Origin: Hormiphora californensis
Taxonomy: Eukaryota > Ctenophora > Tentaculata > Cydippida > Pleurobrachiidae
Length of the DNA stretch: 64,000 nucleotides
Assembly: GCA_020137815.1 (NCBI GenBank)
Contig: CM035358.1
Span: 5,235,488 to 5,299,487, forward strand
Direction of reading: 5' to 3'
The notes under the pieces were generated by a model that made no database searches, had not been told where the DNA came from, and saw only the letters and a program-made list of their open reading frames with translations. Numbering within the stretch: the first letter of the stretch is position 1; each line of letters starts with the position of its first letter. Of this stretch, positions 31,616 to 43,426 are shown piece after piece. Made by a program: the position numbers and the translations under genes.

Positions 31616-34600
31616 ATGAAGCGAAAGACAGGAGATATAGGGTCATTAAGTGAGGGAAAGAAGGAGAGAAAACGGAAACGACTCAGCTTTAAAAGTATGT
31701 GGTAAACCCAACCTTCTTAGTCGTGGATATCCACATCCATGGTTACTTGTCAGAATCCCACGTTACCATGGTTACCATACTGTTCTACATAACGTTACCA
31801 TAGCTACATAACAACCATTTTACAGAGCGAAAGAGTACTGGTAACCTCGGATCGCTAGCCTCCCTTGCCTCCAGTGTGACCTCAGTTGAGACAGTACTCT
31901 CTGCTGATGATGAGAGACAGGATAACCAAGTATTGGAGACGGTCCACATTCCATCAGGAAAACCACCACCCCTAACTCCAAGGTAGTTGGAAAAAAATAG
32001 CCTTGTTTTACCTGGTTTATTTTTTATTGTTTTTAATTATTTACTTTTCCCTCCCACAGGACAACGAGTATCACTAGTAAAACCAAGTTCTACGAACAGA
32101 AATCATTGTTATTGGACTTCAAAAGAGAGTTTGGAGACGATGGAGATGATGAAACCCCCACGAACTCTCCCCTTCCCCCTCCCCCTCCGGCAGACCCAAC
32201 TGAAGGTAAACCTTGTTTTGTTCGCGAGCCTAGCTTGGCAAGGTAAAACGCAGGTATTTTCCTATCAGGCGTCGCGCTGACAGATCTTGTCTTGTTTATA
32301 CTGTCCCGTGACGTGCAGACCCCAGATAGCTAAAAAATATACCCCGTTTCCCAAGAAAGCGTGAGGGTCAGTGATGAAGGGAACATCAATATCAGCCCCA
32401 TATTATTATTGATTGAATGACTAACTTTAATTCCACCTCTCCAGAAGTGGATAGTTCCATCTCTGACCTACCACTCCCTCCACCCATCGCTGGACGGAGT
32501 TACACTGTAACAGTGGCCCTACCTGGATCCTATCTGTGATAATGCCCAGTCACCACAATTGAGGTCCTATCTGGCGGGCCAAGTGGCTCGGGCCCTGGCA
32601 ATCTTCAACGTAGATGAGGTATGGGGCGACATCTTGAGTGTTTGTTCATAGTTTGATCATGTTTTTTCATGTTTATTCTTTCTCTAGGTGGTGATATTTA
32701 ACGACAAACCCGGGGTAAAAGTGAAGGGCTCCATGTTTGAGGGGGTTACTAAGAAGACAAATGCAAATATTGTGCTAGCTCGAATACTGCAGTATTTGGA
32801 GACGCCACAGTAAGTTACTGCAATCGACACCTTGGTAACGTAGTAACCCCTCCCTTATCAGCGCGGGAAGGGTTTTTCGTAACCAAATGACAATAGAAAT
32901 CAATATCTCCCCTACCCTCCCACTAAACAGATATAATAAGTACTACCCCCGGCCCTGTACCTCAACTAAATACCTCAACTCCTACCTGTCAGGTATCTAG
33001 CTCTGTACCCCACCCCTCCCTGTCAGGGGCCTATTCCCCCAAGTCCTACCTGTCAGGGGCCTATTCCCCCAAGTCCCAACATGCCCACTGGACATTAACT
33101 AACCGGCCACCCCTCCCTGTCAGGTATCTCCGGAAGGCCCTATTTCCCCACCATCCAGACCTAAAGTTTGCGGGACTCCTCAACCCCTTGGACTGCCCCC
33201 ACCACATGCGGGCTACAGAGATAGCACCCTTCAGAGAGGGGGTGGTGGTGAAGAGACCTGTTAAAAAGGGCAAGGGATCTTTTGTTGACTGCGGGATTGA
33301 CAAGGTAAATTCAAAATTGTGTTTTAGAATTTGCTGCTACCCTCAGTCAAGTCCCGTTTTCACAAATACGGTTTTGTTGTTAAAGTGAGAGTGGACCGAA
33401 TCAGAATCGGACGAGTTTGTTGTAGGTAGTAGAGATTAGCTTTCTGAGCATTTTGCGTTTTTGCCGCTCAAAATCGACCCACCCATCACTGAGATATTTT
33501 TGTTATGTTGGGAGAACTCCTGTTTAATCAGTATGTATAAAACAGAATAGAAACAATCGTGGTGTTTTATTAACACATTCTGAATATGAGCAGTGAGGTT
33601 GACATGTCCATGCACAGAAGAAGGGCAATGCAAGCCAGCATATTAAAAATTTAAAGAATGTGTTAGTAAAACACAAGGATTGTTTCTATCCTGTTTGATA
33701 AATATTGATCCAGCAGAAATTCTCCCAACATAACAAAAATATCTCAGTGATGGGTGGGTCGATTTTGAGCGGCAAAAACGCAAAATGCTCAGAAAGCTAT
33801 TCTCTACTGACTACAACAAACTTGTTCAATTCTGATCCGGTCCACTCTCACTTTAATATGCCCCGACTCCTGAGGGGGGGGGGGCATATATGACCTCACA
33901 AACTTATCCTTCAATCAGGAAGTGCGTATAGACAAGGAACTGGAGCCAGGAACTAGGCTGACCGTCCGAATGTCCCCTGACGAAGGTACGATACACTCTT
34001 TTTATATCACTCTTCCAATCCTTTTTAAATCCTCTGTCCCTCGGAGTTTTATTTTTTGCAATCCAAAAATATTCAGAAATATTCTGATAAATTTTGAAAT
34101 AAATTTAGTGGCCCCCGATTTAGTGGCACCCCGATTTAGTGGCAGGATTTTTTTTCCCCCGAGGATGCCACTAAATCGGGGTCCGACTGCACAAGCCAAA
34201 CCATCTCAACCATGGCCATCTCCCATCTTTTGACCCGATCTCGCCACGATGAAACAAAAGTAGCGAGGGTTAGAACATCACTACTAAACCCTCCCCGTAG
34301 AGAGTACTGGTAAACACTACAAGGGAGTGGCAGTATCACCCGACACGCCCCGTACCGAACTGGGAACCTACTGGGGATACCGGGTCCGTCTGGCGGAGAG
34401 TTTCAGTACGGTGTTCACGGAGTGTTCTTATAAAGATGGATATGACCTGACAATTGGTACCAGCGATAAAGGGGACTTAGTGGAGAAGACAACCTTCAGA
34501 CATTTCAGGTATCAAACCTCGATTTACCGGACCTCGATTTAGCGGAACCACGATTTACTGGACAGATAAATTTCCACCAATATTTTACCAGAGTCCGGTA

Positions 34601-35038
34601 ATTCAATATCGACTGTAATGCCACAGGGATGCCACACATTATATTTCAGGCATGTGATTGTCTTCCTGGGCGGACTCCAGGGCTTGGAACCAGTAATAGA
34701 GGCGGATGAGTCACTTCAGGAGGCAGATCCTCGGACCATGTTTGACTACTACCTCAATACCTGCCCAAACCAGGGCAGCAGAACTATTAGGACTGAGGTT
34801 AGTTTGCTAAAAAAGAGGGAATTGGGGGAGTCATAACTCATAGTTTCCCATAATACCCGGGCGTTATGCAGTTAAATCAGCGTTTAGCTAAGTAACCAAA
34901 TAGAAAATAAAAGGTGACTAAAACCATGTAAATTATACATTGTAACTCGGATAATAATCTCTGAATTCCCAGGAGGCGTTACTGATTACCCTAGCGTCGC
35001 TACGACAAAAAATCGAGGAAAATGGACTGAGAGATTAA
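31616..35038 (+). CDS. SPOUT1: SPOUT1 (C9orf114/CENP-32-type SPOUT methyltransferase)
   Basis: Ten exons: 31616-31694, 31826-31982, 32060-32205, 32445-32618, 32688-32809, 33124-33304, 33919-33985, 34301-34508, 34650-34797, 34973-35038. The SPOUT fold is an RNA methyltransferase knot; the vertebrate protein is linked to rRNA methylation and to spindle function. After a basic N-terminus come SYTVTVALPGS, DNAQSPQLRSYLAGQVARAL, YLRKALFPHHPDLKFAGLLN, PHHMRATEIAPFREGVVV, GTYWGYRVRLAESFSTVF, DGYDLTIGTSDKGD, FLGGLQGLEPVIEADE, NTCPNQGSRTIRTE: all strongly diagnostic. Exon 4 has one extra base near 32531 that breaks the frame inside the conserved GSILDNAQS region; without it, the junction phases agree. 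The ATG lies seven bases after an acceptor-like attatag. Confidence 0.92.
32831..32888. mobile_element. Small MITE of the ggtaac/gttacc type
   Basis: Inverted ends ttggtaacgtagtaacccct and gggtttttcgtaaccaaa, in SPOUT1 intron 5. Confidence 0.6.
33380..33856. mobile_element. Inverted-repeat element (477 bp) in SPOUT1 intron 6
   Basis: Ends ttaaagtgagagtggaccga and ggtccactctcactttaa; the arms stay inverted for about 200 bp (for example ttttgccgctcaaaatcgac against gtcgattttgagcggcaaaa). No coding content. Confidence 0.8.
34104..34190. mobile_element. pogo/Tigger-like MITE
   Basis: Copies of ccccgatttagtggcacccc and ccactaaatcggggtccgac in inverted arrangement in SPOUT1 intron 7; the left end is degraded. 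Confidence 0.65.
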
Positions 35039-35216
35039 AAAGAGTAGGGTGTGTGCATTAGAGTGAGAACTATTTTAACCTTTTTTATTGTGTCATTAAA
35101 ACAGTTTTTAGATGCTTGACTGGTTATTTAGTATTTTGTAGTTTATTTCATTACCTGACCTGCCCAAGTTACCCGGTTTCTAAACAACTAATTAGAATCC
35201 TCATATTAGCTTTAAA

Positions 35217-38007
35217 ATGATGGTAGCAGAACCAGGTCAAGAGAGCTCAACAACTACCCTACCCGACTCTACAGAGGAACTGACAGCTTACATCCAACGG
35301 TACGGAACAGTTGGTTACAAAGTCCAAATATACTGTTGCTTATCTTGTAATTTCTCGTGTGTTTGATCTGTGATCGTCTCGACCCTTTGTAAATTTGCCC
35401 CGTAATTCTAAACCTGCCCTCGCACGACCTTTCTTTGTGGACCCCACGTACCTAAAACCAACACTCCAACTACTATCAACTATGCAGAATATACCCAAAC
35501 AGATAAGAAATAGTCTGTCTGTCAGTCTACCTGTTAATATGTAGTTTGTCTGTCATTGTCTGTCATTGTCTGTCGTTCAGTGAGCCATTTATTTATCACA
35601 TATCTTATAATTCATCTGACCGACCCGTTTCTCTACTGACACCCTATCTCTGACTCCTTCCATCACACCCTATCCCACCCACCCCTCTCCTTCTACCCTA
35701 TCTTTATAGAATATGATTATTATGTTATATCTTAAGGTCTTTTATTGTCTAGTGTTGATAGTATGTTGTTTCTTGCAACCCTGAACACAAGGATAATAGG
35801 AGCCACGACAGAGTCTGTCCTGGCTACTATTTCCACGCCCGCCACCATTCCGGCCACCCAGGTTATGGTTCCCACAGCCCAAAATCTCCTGGTGGTTCTG
35901 TACAGCAGTGTTAATTGGATTGACAGCCATATCCCTCTGCCACGAACAGCCAACCACCCACAGCTTCCACCCATTAAAATATTCATGAAACTATATCCAA
36001 TCCAATTCACTTCCCTTTCCCATTATCCTTACCCTCCAACTGTTACAGGAACTTCGTTACAACATATAGACTACACTGGACAACACCTTTTATAGCCATT
36101 CTGATCTCCCCGACTGTCCTCGAGTCATCATGGGGACCTCTCAGATCAGAAATGTGCTCCTCAACCTCTCTCTTCTATTCTTCCCGATTCCCACTTCTTC
36201 CAAAATCCCTCCACGTCGGAGACACTTCAAGATCCGGCACGATAACCAGGACAGCGATGTCCCCCGCATCTGACTCTGTGTTCGGTACCAACAAGTGTAC
36301 CACTGGGTATCGTGTATGTCGGTTGGAGTAAGACTGAGTTACTGGGGTCTCCCCTATATTTTCCATCAAGGCTAGCATGAAAATACTATCAGAGTAGACC
36401 AAGATGAGGGGGAGAACTCAGTATCCCAGGTTCCTAAGACGTCTTTAACAAACAAACAAACAAACAAAGTCCAAATATACCATAATCTAGCAAAGAATCA
36501 TTAGCTTTACCGTTCACTCCTCGCCCCACTCACAATCATCATTGCTCTTTTTCAGGTTTCCCGAGATTCATATATTCTCCCTTTCCCAGGCTGAGTGAGG
36601 AGAGAGATGGAATTCAGAGGGATATAGACGTCCATACCACCACCTTAAAAAGGGAGGGGAATGTGGGTATGAATGGAGCTCTAATAGACGAGGAGCAGTA
36701 CCCGCGTAATGACATTGATTTGGTACGTACAGTAGTATTCATGTGTTCAGTCAGACCCCGCGGGCCCGATTTACCGGATTTAACTAGCAAAACCCTTTTC
36801 CCCAAGCATCCCGGTAAATCGGGGTTCGACTATATTCAGATTTTGTATACAGTACGTGATTACTGAGCTCCAATTCCAAGAAAGTTACAAAAAGAGCGAA
36901 CTGTTGACTCAATATTACATGTACTATTCCAGGTGGCGGTGAGAACAGCCCGTAACCAGGTTATCTGTCTAACTAACGACATGAGAGATGTAATGGGTAA
37001 AATAGAGGATGCCCTCACCAAACTTCACGAGAACACCCGTACTGGGACAGGGGTAAGAGTGTGACGTCACATCTATGACGTAGTTGGTTGGTTGGTTGTA
37101 GGTTGGTATTACCAACCATTAACCAATCGGTTGGTTGGTAATACCAAGCTCTTAGATGGGTGTGAAGCGGTGAGATCCAACGTAGTTTTGTCCTTTTTTG
37201 GTTTCTCCAATCTCCAATCATGAACATACGGATTTTATTCATGTTTTAGACATTATCTACCTCTCACGTATTTTAGTACACACGAATCCCTGCTGGCTCA
37301 TTTCCAGATTTACAAATACTAAGTTTACATTTACCTACATTTTCCTTGCCTTGTTTTCCCAACTTCTTGTAATGATTGTCCTTTTCAGACTATCTTGCGT
37401 CCCTCCTGTTTCAAAATTAGTTTCATGAATTCCGCGTCGGTGCCTTTGCCCCTCTCTTTCCAAGGCCCGCTTCCTCCCCAGAATACCCACTTCCTCCCCA
37501 AAATACCCACTTCCCGCTAGGTCCAGGTAGCACCAGTACCGGTAGGCCAGACCATGTCGGCCCCCCTTTCTCAGGGTCAATGGTGTCCTGCCAGGATCCC
37601 CGGCTGACGAGGTGGGACTCCAGGATGGGGACCTAGGTCTGCCAACTGGGCTCACTTCACAAGGACAACTTCTCCCGTGAGTTATTAATTAGAACTTACA
37701 CAATTCATATGTTTCTCAGATGTTCGACTTTATTTCAATTCTTGATTATTACTATTTACCTAATTGGGCCCCGGTGCTTGCAAGAGTTTATAATTCAGCC
37801 TCTTTTCTGAAATGGGATGAATCATACATTTAATTAACTAATTGCCCAGGTTTAGTAGATGTAGCAGAGGTAGTTCGGTTGGGAGTAAACAAGGCAGTGC
37901 CACTGAAAATCAAACGGGGAGACGCAACTTTTACCAGGGCTCTCAAACCGCGTACATGGGCCGGTCGAGGTGTTCTGGGTTGTAATGTAGTAGAACTAAC
38001 CCAGTGA
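35217..38007 (+). CDS. PSMD9: PSMD9 (p27/Nas2 proteasome assembly chaperone, PDZ domain)
   Basis: Exons: 35217-35299, 36590-36722, 36933-37052, 37521-37676, 37850-38007. PSMD9 helps assemble the ATPase ring of the 19S proteasome. Diagnostic blocks are LSEERDGIQRDIDVHTTTLK, GMNGALIDEEQYPRNDIDL, VAVRTARNQVICLTNDMRDV, the PDZ region LRVNGVLPGSPADEVGLQDG and VCQLGSLHKDNF, and the C-terminus LKPRTWAGRGVLGCNVVEL. Exon 4 needs two single-base corrections: a run of six C near 37561 that should be five, and one extra base near 37634. With both, its length gives the phase that exon 5 requires. The 1.3-kb first intron has no recognisable exon. It starts only 178 bp after SPOUT1. Confidence 0.9.
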
Positions 38008-38099
38008 AATACTAATTAATTGATTAATTGATTAATTATAGACTCAGTTATATTTGTTATTGTTGAATTTACAGAAGTTTGGACGTTTGGTGTAACTCT

Positions 38100-38345
38100 T
38101 ATTTAGTTGTGTTGACCACCTCAAAATTCCCCCGATGCTGCACCCTTGTAGCTGTACCCTTGTTCAATAATGAGATTTCTTCTTACACCCTTGTTCCATG
38201 GGCAGAATTCGGCCAAATTTAGGCTGAATTACGCCTTTTAGGCTGAATTCTGCGGCCGAATTACGCCGCAGAATTACGCCTTGTGCACAGGCCGAATTAC
38301 GCCTAAAAGGCGTAATTCGGCCTTTTTGGTAGCCCCTCGGGAGGG
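38100..38345. repeat. Hairpin-rich sequence (gccgaattacgcc)
   Basis: Several copies of gccgaattacgcc and its complement ggcgtaattcggc, giving a nested hairpin downstream of PSMD9. Probably a degraded MITE. Confidence 0.5.
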
Positions 38346-38668
38346 TGTCATTCACACATCTAATTGATCAATGAAAATTTCATTATGAAATAACTCAGTA
38401 GATCTCTCTTTCACACCATGCTTAATTAGGGCGTGAAAAACCATCTCACACGAAGTTTGTGCGGCTGTGTGTCAGTATTTTTCTTCCCGTGGAACCGAAG
38501 TGCTCACTTTCAAACGGCAGATCCTTTTGCGGAGTTCTGCCCATGGAACTAGGGGGTAATCTCCCTTCCATTGTCTATTTAAAACACTCCCCTTTCCCTC
38601 ACTCGACCCCCCCCCCCCCCTGGCATAGATTGATCTCCCCTCACTCTCCTACTTTCACTCTCCTACTT

Positions 38669-39937
38669 GGGGGGGTTCCAACCTATTTCGTGTACGTTTG
38701 TACGGAAAAAAAACACGGGTTTCCTCAAACAAAAAAATACAAAAAAATACAAAAAAATACAAAAAAGTACAAAAAAATACAAAAAATAAAAACAGTTTTA
38801 TATGGTAATTTACCATTATTGTTCGAACTTTTACTGTTTTTAAACATTCTTCCACGCTATTTTACGCAATTTAGCACAAAATATATACAGTCGGACCCCG
38901 ATTTAACGGCACCCTCGGGGGAAAGGGTTTTGTCCGCTAAATCGGGGGCCGTTAAATCGGGGTCCGACTGTACATATTTTACATGTGTAGCATGCCAAAA
39001 TCGCGAGAGAAATTTCCCCAAATCGCAATTTCTTACCGAGAAAATTTTCCCGAATCGTATTTTCTAAGCGAGAAATTTCCCCGAATCGCAATTTCTTACC
39101 GAGAAAATTTTCCCGAATCGTATTTTCTAAGCGAGAAATTTCCCCGAATCGCAATTTCTTACCGAGAAAATTTTCTCGAATCGTATTTTCTAAGTGAGAA
39201 ATTTCCCCGAATCGCAATTTCTTACCGAGAAAATTTTCTCGAATCGTATTTTCTAAGCGAGAAATTTCCCCGAATCGCAATTTCTTACCGAGAAAATTTT
39301 CTCGAATCGTATTTTCTAAGCGAGAAATTTCCCCGAATCGCAATTTCTTACCGAGAAAATTTTCTCGAATCGTATTTTCTAAGCGAGAAATTTCCCCGAA
39401 TCGCAATTTCTTACCGAGAAAATTTTCTCGAATCGTATTTTCTAAGCGAGAAATTTCCTCGAATCGCAATTTCTTACCGAGAAAATTTTCTCGAATCGTA
39501 TTTTCTAAGCGAGAAATTTCTCCAAATCGCAATTTCTTACCGAGAAAATTTTCTCGAATCGTATTTTCTAAGCGAGAAATTTTCCCGAATCGCAATTTCT
39601 TACCGAGAAAATTTTCTCGAATCGTATTTTCTAAGCGAGAAATTTTCCTGAATCGCAATTTCTTACCGAGAAAATTTTCTCGAATCGTATTTTCTAATCG
39701 AAAAATTTCCCCGAATCGCAATTTCTTACCGTTTATGTATAGCTGGGTTCCGTTCATGTTCATGTACATGTATTATTTATACTTTTTTCACGCACCCACA
39801 TCCTTCATTATTTTTTTGTATTTTTTTGTACTTTTTTGTATTGTTTGTATGGAAAAAAACAGGAATTTTGGATACTTTTATGTATGGTCCGTACAAGAAA
39901 ATACAAAAAAATACAAAAAAATAGGTTGGAACCCCCC
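38669..39937. mobile_element. MULE-like element with internal minisatellite, just upstream of DCAKD
   Basis: Flanked by an exact 9-bp duplication ctcctactt (38660-38668, 39938-39946). Ends: gggggggttccaacctattt and aataggttggaacccccc. Inside: acaaaaaaatac repeats on both sides, a pogo-like MITE (38888-38973) and a 63-bp minisatellite of about 11 units (39000-39735; gagaaaattttctcgaatcg plus gagaaatttccccgaatcgc). The open frames over the minisatellite on both strands are artefacts. The element ends 34 bp before the DCAKD start codon. Confidence 0.85.
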
Positions 39938-39971
39938 CTCCTACTTTCACTCTCCCCTTCTTTCATGTAGC

Positions 39972-42781
39972 ATGAGGTTGATAGGGTTGACGGGTGGTAT
40001 AGCCTCAGGGAAAAGCTCCGTTGGAAAGGTCCTCCAGGAGGAAGGGGTTATTGTAATTTGCTGTGATACAGCTGCCAAACAAGGTACAGTTCAGGAAATA
40101 CTGGTCCTTGATTGGCTGATAACCAGTCACGTGATCTAAATAACGAGTTCTGATTGGTTGTTTACTTGTTTCACTGCAATTCTTTGCAACTACTAAGGAT
40201 ATTGTTTTAAACAAATCACTATTTGGTACCAAAGATTGGTTTAAACAATTCACTATCACTGTTTACTCAAGTTCTGGTACCAAAGATTTGAATTGGCTCG
40301 CCTGTAGTTGTATTATGTACCTTTGTCTCAACTCTCACAAGTTCAAAAGACTGCCCTCTTCGCTTACCGTTACAATTCCCCCATTTCCAGTTGTGGAGCA
40401 GGGTTGTCCCGGATACGAGAAGGTGGTAAAGACGTTCGGTACGGATATCCTTCTACCTAACGGGGAGATAGATCGACAAAAACTGGGTAAGAAAGAGAGG
40501 GGGGAGAATAAAAGTGATTGAAAACAGCCCAAAAACGAAGTTACAACTTCTACAAGTAAAATGTAGTTGTCGAGCTGAAAATATAATACAGTCGGACCCC
40601 GATTTAGGGACACCCTCGGGGGAAAGGCTCTTGTCCACTAAATCGGGGTGTCCACTAAATCGGGGTCAAATAAGGTCAATTTCCTATATCGGGGGGAAAA
40701 AATCCTGTCCCTAAATCGGGGTGCCACTAAATCGGGGGCCCCTAAATCGGGGTCCGACTGTATATATAATATATATATATAATTACAAAGTAATACAAGT
40801 TTTTAATTTTTTACTAATAGTTTCATGCTTTCGCAATCGTCAGAAAAAAGAAAACTTGCAAATTTTAAAACGTTCAACTTCCTCTTCGACTCCTTCATCA
40901 AACCGTTTGTTGAAGTGATGCCAGGTGTCCTCTCCGGTGGGGACATTTGTTAAGAAGCTCCCATTTCTTGTTAATTAGTCCTTTCCTCGTTAATATTGCG
41001 AACTTTTCGGCCAGGCATAGAGAGCAGGTGATGTTGCCTGGGCGGTATGGTGGAGCTTTGGCGATGATCTGCCATGTTATGTCATACGTTATCTGTCTGT
41101 CATGGAGGCTCCAAACTAGTTTGGAGCCTCCATGACAGACAGATAACGTATGACATAACATGGCAGATCATCGCCAAAGCTCCACCATACCGCCCAGGCA
41201 ACATCACCTGCTCTCTATGCCTGGCCGAAAAGTTCGCAATATTAACGAGGAAAGGACTAATTAACAAGAAATGGGAGCTTCTTAACAAATGTCCCCACCG
41301 GAGAGGACACCTGGCATCACTTCAACAAACGGTTTGATGAAGGAGTCGAAGAGGAAGTTGAACGTTTTAAAATTTGCAAGTTTTCTTTTTTCTGACGATT
41401 GCGAAAGCATGAAACTATTAGTAAAAAATTAAAAACTTGTATTACTTTGTAATCAGCTCCAGAATCTTGATCCTGTCGAGCGCTTTACCAGCAATCCCTT
41501 TATAAGCAAAGATATATATATAATTATATATATAATAATATATTTGATAATATATTTGATACCGATCCCTTACTAAACCATCATCTCATCACCCTGCAGG
41601 TTCGGTTGTGTTCAGCACCAGAGAGAACAGAGAGATTCTGAACAGATGTATTCACCCAGAGATAGCCAAGGTGGTCAGGAGGAGGCTTATCTGGGAGTTT
41701 TTGAAGGGAACACAGTTGGTGGTATTGGATATCCCGCTACTGTTTGAAAGTTGCAATATCAGACCCTACATGCACTCTGTAGTTCTTGTTTACTGGTATG
41801 TGAGGTGACACTGTTTTACTTTTTGATCACCACACACACATTGCACATTTTCCAAGTCTAACCACTCTAACCACTCTAACCCACTATATATATTAGAGCT
41901 CTCTCACTCTAAATTCTACCCCTCCCCTAAATCCCCTCCTCCCCCTTCCAGTCCCTCCCCTAAATCCCCTCCTCCCCCTTCCAGCCCCTCCCCTAAATCC
42001 CCTCCTCCCCCTTCCAGCCCCTCCCCTAAATCCCCTCCTCCCCCTTCCAGCCCCTCCCCTAAATCCCCTCCTCCCCTTCCAGTACCCCTCCCCTAAATCC
42101 CCTCCTCCCCCTTCAAGTACCCCTCCCCTAAATCCCCTCCTCCCCTTCCAGTACGCCCCTCCCCTAAATCCCCTCCTCCCCTAAATCCCCTCCTCCCCTT
42201 CCAGTACGCCCCTCCCCTAAATCCCCTCCTCCCCTAAATCCCCTCCTCCCCTTCCAGTACGCCCCTCCCCTAAATCCCCTCCTCCCCTAAATCCCCTCCT
42301 CCCCTTCCAGTACGCCAGAACAGCAGAAGGAGCGGTTAATGGACCGCAATGATTTCACAGAGGAGGCTGCCAACGCGAGGATCAACTCACAGTGGTCTAT
42401 AGACGAGAAGAAGGGCATGGCCGATCATGTTATCGATAACACTGGACTGTTCCTGGATACCGGTACGTGGTGTTTAGATATATGGGATGTAACAATGGTA
42501 GTCATTTAATTCATCAGTAGCAATAGTGTTAAATCCTTGAACAGGAAGCCGAAGACCTTGACTCCGACTGCTTTCATATTTCGTATTCTGTACTCACTGC
42601 TTAAGCAGTGACAACTCTTCTTGATACACCAGTATTATCCTGGATTTCTTACCTGTTCCCCCATTCAGAGGCCGAAACTAGAGCACTTCTGGTAGAGCTA
42701 AAGAAAGGGATCATCCCTATTCGTAATCTTTTACTCCTCATCATGGCTGCTATTGTCGGCTTTATCCTCTACAACTTCTGA
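39972..42781 (+). CDS. DCAKD: DCAKD (dephospho-CoA kinase domain protein)
   Basis: Five exons: 39972-40083, 40391-40486, 41600-41795, 42311-42462, 42669-42781, all phases consistent; about 222 residues. The family carries the last step of CoA synthesis, dephospho-CoA plus ATP to CoA. Visible: Walker [13 protein letters not shown] at residues 5-16, [82 protein letters not shown]. The C-terminus is a hydrophobic helix ([18 protein letters not shown]), as in animal DCAKD, suggesting membrane anchoring. The ATG follows an acceptor-like catgtag by one base. Intron 2 contains a MITE and the palindrome; intron 3 a splice-site minisatellite. Confidence 0.92.
40092..40172. mobile_element. Truncated copy of the hAT-like MITE
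   Basis: Matches the interior of the 54835, 56106 and 57445 elements (tcaggaaatactggtcct, gattggctgataaccagtca, ttctgattggttgtttactt) but lacks the aggaaccgaccg termini. In DCAKD intron 1. Confidence 0.75.
40589..40763. mobile_element. pogo/Tigger-like MITE (partly duplicated)
   Basis: Begins tacagtcggaccccgattta and ends taaatcggggtccgactgta, with extra internal copies of ctaaatcggggt. In DCAKD intron 2. Confidence 0.8.
40795..40859 (-). ncRNA. Hammerhead ribozyme candidate, left arm
   Basis: Exact inverted copy of the motif at 41376-41440, so it would be made from minus-strand transcription. Same core and stems. Confidence 0.65.
41376..41440 (+). ncRNA. Hammerhead ribozyme candidate, right arm
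   Basis: Core box CTGACGA at 41392-41398; helix II TTGC/GCAT (three pairs and a U-U) with loop GAAA; second box GAAA at 41411-41414; helix III ACT/AGT with loop ATT; expected cleavage after A 41423 (GUA context). Helix I pairs TTTTT (41387-41391) with AAAAA (41424-41428), then, past a 2x2 internal loop, GCAAGTTTT with AAAA...CTTGT with one bulged A. All conserved core bases are present. Hammerheads are known in Penelope-like elements, which fits the host sequence. Confidence 0.7.
41935..42310 (+). repeat. Intronic minisatellite repeating the DCAKD exon-4 splice site
   Basis: Units of about 30-48 bp built from cccctcccctaaatcccctc and ctcccccttccag. The later units also carry tacgcc after the ccag, which are the first bases of exon 4 (tacgcc at 42311). 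Each unit is thus a potential 3' splice site. Confidence 0.9.
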
Positions 42782-43426
42782 AGAAGTTTATCTATGACTG
42801 TGTGAATTATTTTCTTAATCTTGAATGAGTTTAATTTTTGATTTGTTTGAAAAAATGCGACGAGGAATGACCTTGTGAAAATTTCACTGAAATGTGATGA
42901 TCATGAGTGCATCTGTTTATTTGAAGACGTGTTTATTTGATTGGTTTGTATCATTCTAATTATTCTATTATGAAACTTGTTTTTTCAATTTCTCATCAGT
43001 CCTCGTATCGCTAAATCTGCCGGCGACACACTGTCTTTATGTTGGGAGCAAATATCTCTTTTCAACGTTGCCACGCCGGTCTGCGCGTGCGCGTTCGAAC
43101 TCGATCCCGAATAGAAATGAAGTATAAAAAAAGGAATTTAAAAAAATAAAGACGTGATTTTTTTTTCTACACAAAAAAGACACGCAGAAAGTTGTAAAAT
43201 GTAAACGCTACCTCGTGTGGTCGCCCTGGCATACCCTGTAGGCCCGGTGTGCGTTCTTTACGGTGACTGTTGTGTACAGGCCAACTCGTATTCCATAACT
43301 CAGTCAGGGACGGCGCTGTGCAGCTGAAGTTTCAAACTTTCATCAACTACAACGTAAAACTATTTATTGAGCAGGTAGATATGGTGATGTGACCGCCCCA
43401 AAGGGCAGAAAAGTGAAACGCTGATA

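Larger units (their letters stand above)
40782..41453. mobile_element. Perfect 672-bp palindrome of two truncated Penelope-like elements
   Basis: Two 336-bp arms, exact inverted copies with no spacer, centred between 41117 and 41118. Each arm encodes, reading outward, the same 87-residue frame (40898-41161 minus; 41074-41337 plus) with [31 protein letters not shown] and [19 protein letters not shown]. This is the C-terminal segment that follows the GIY-YIG domain in many cnidarian-type Penelope-like proteins. Beyond the stop, each arm has a hammerhead-like motif. Head-joined, 5' truncated inverted copies are known for this element class. Confidence 0.88.

Noticed and set aside
35745-36095. 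116-residue frame in PSMD9 intron 1
   Set aside because: No recognisable domain, overlaps antisense frames of similar length, and the flanking PSMD9 exons join in phase without it.
38903-39769. A 288-residue minus-strand frame of repeated LRFGEISRLENTIRENFLG, and a matching plus-strand frame
   Set aside because: The 63-bp minisatellite has a unit length divisible by three, so both strands stay open. It lies inside a transposable element without splice or start context.
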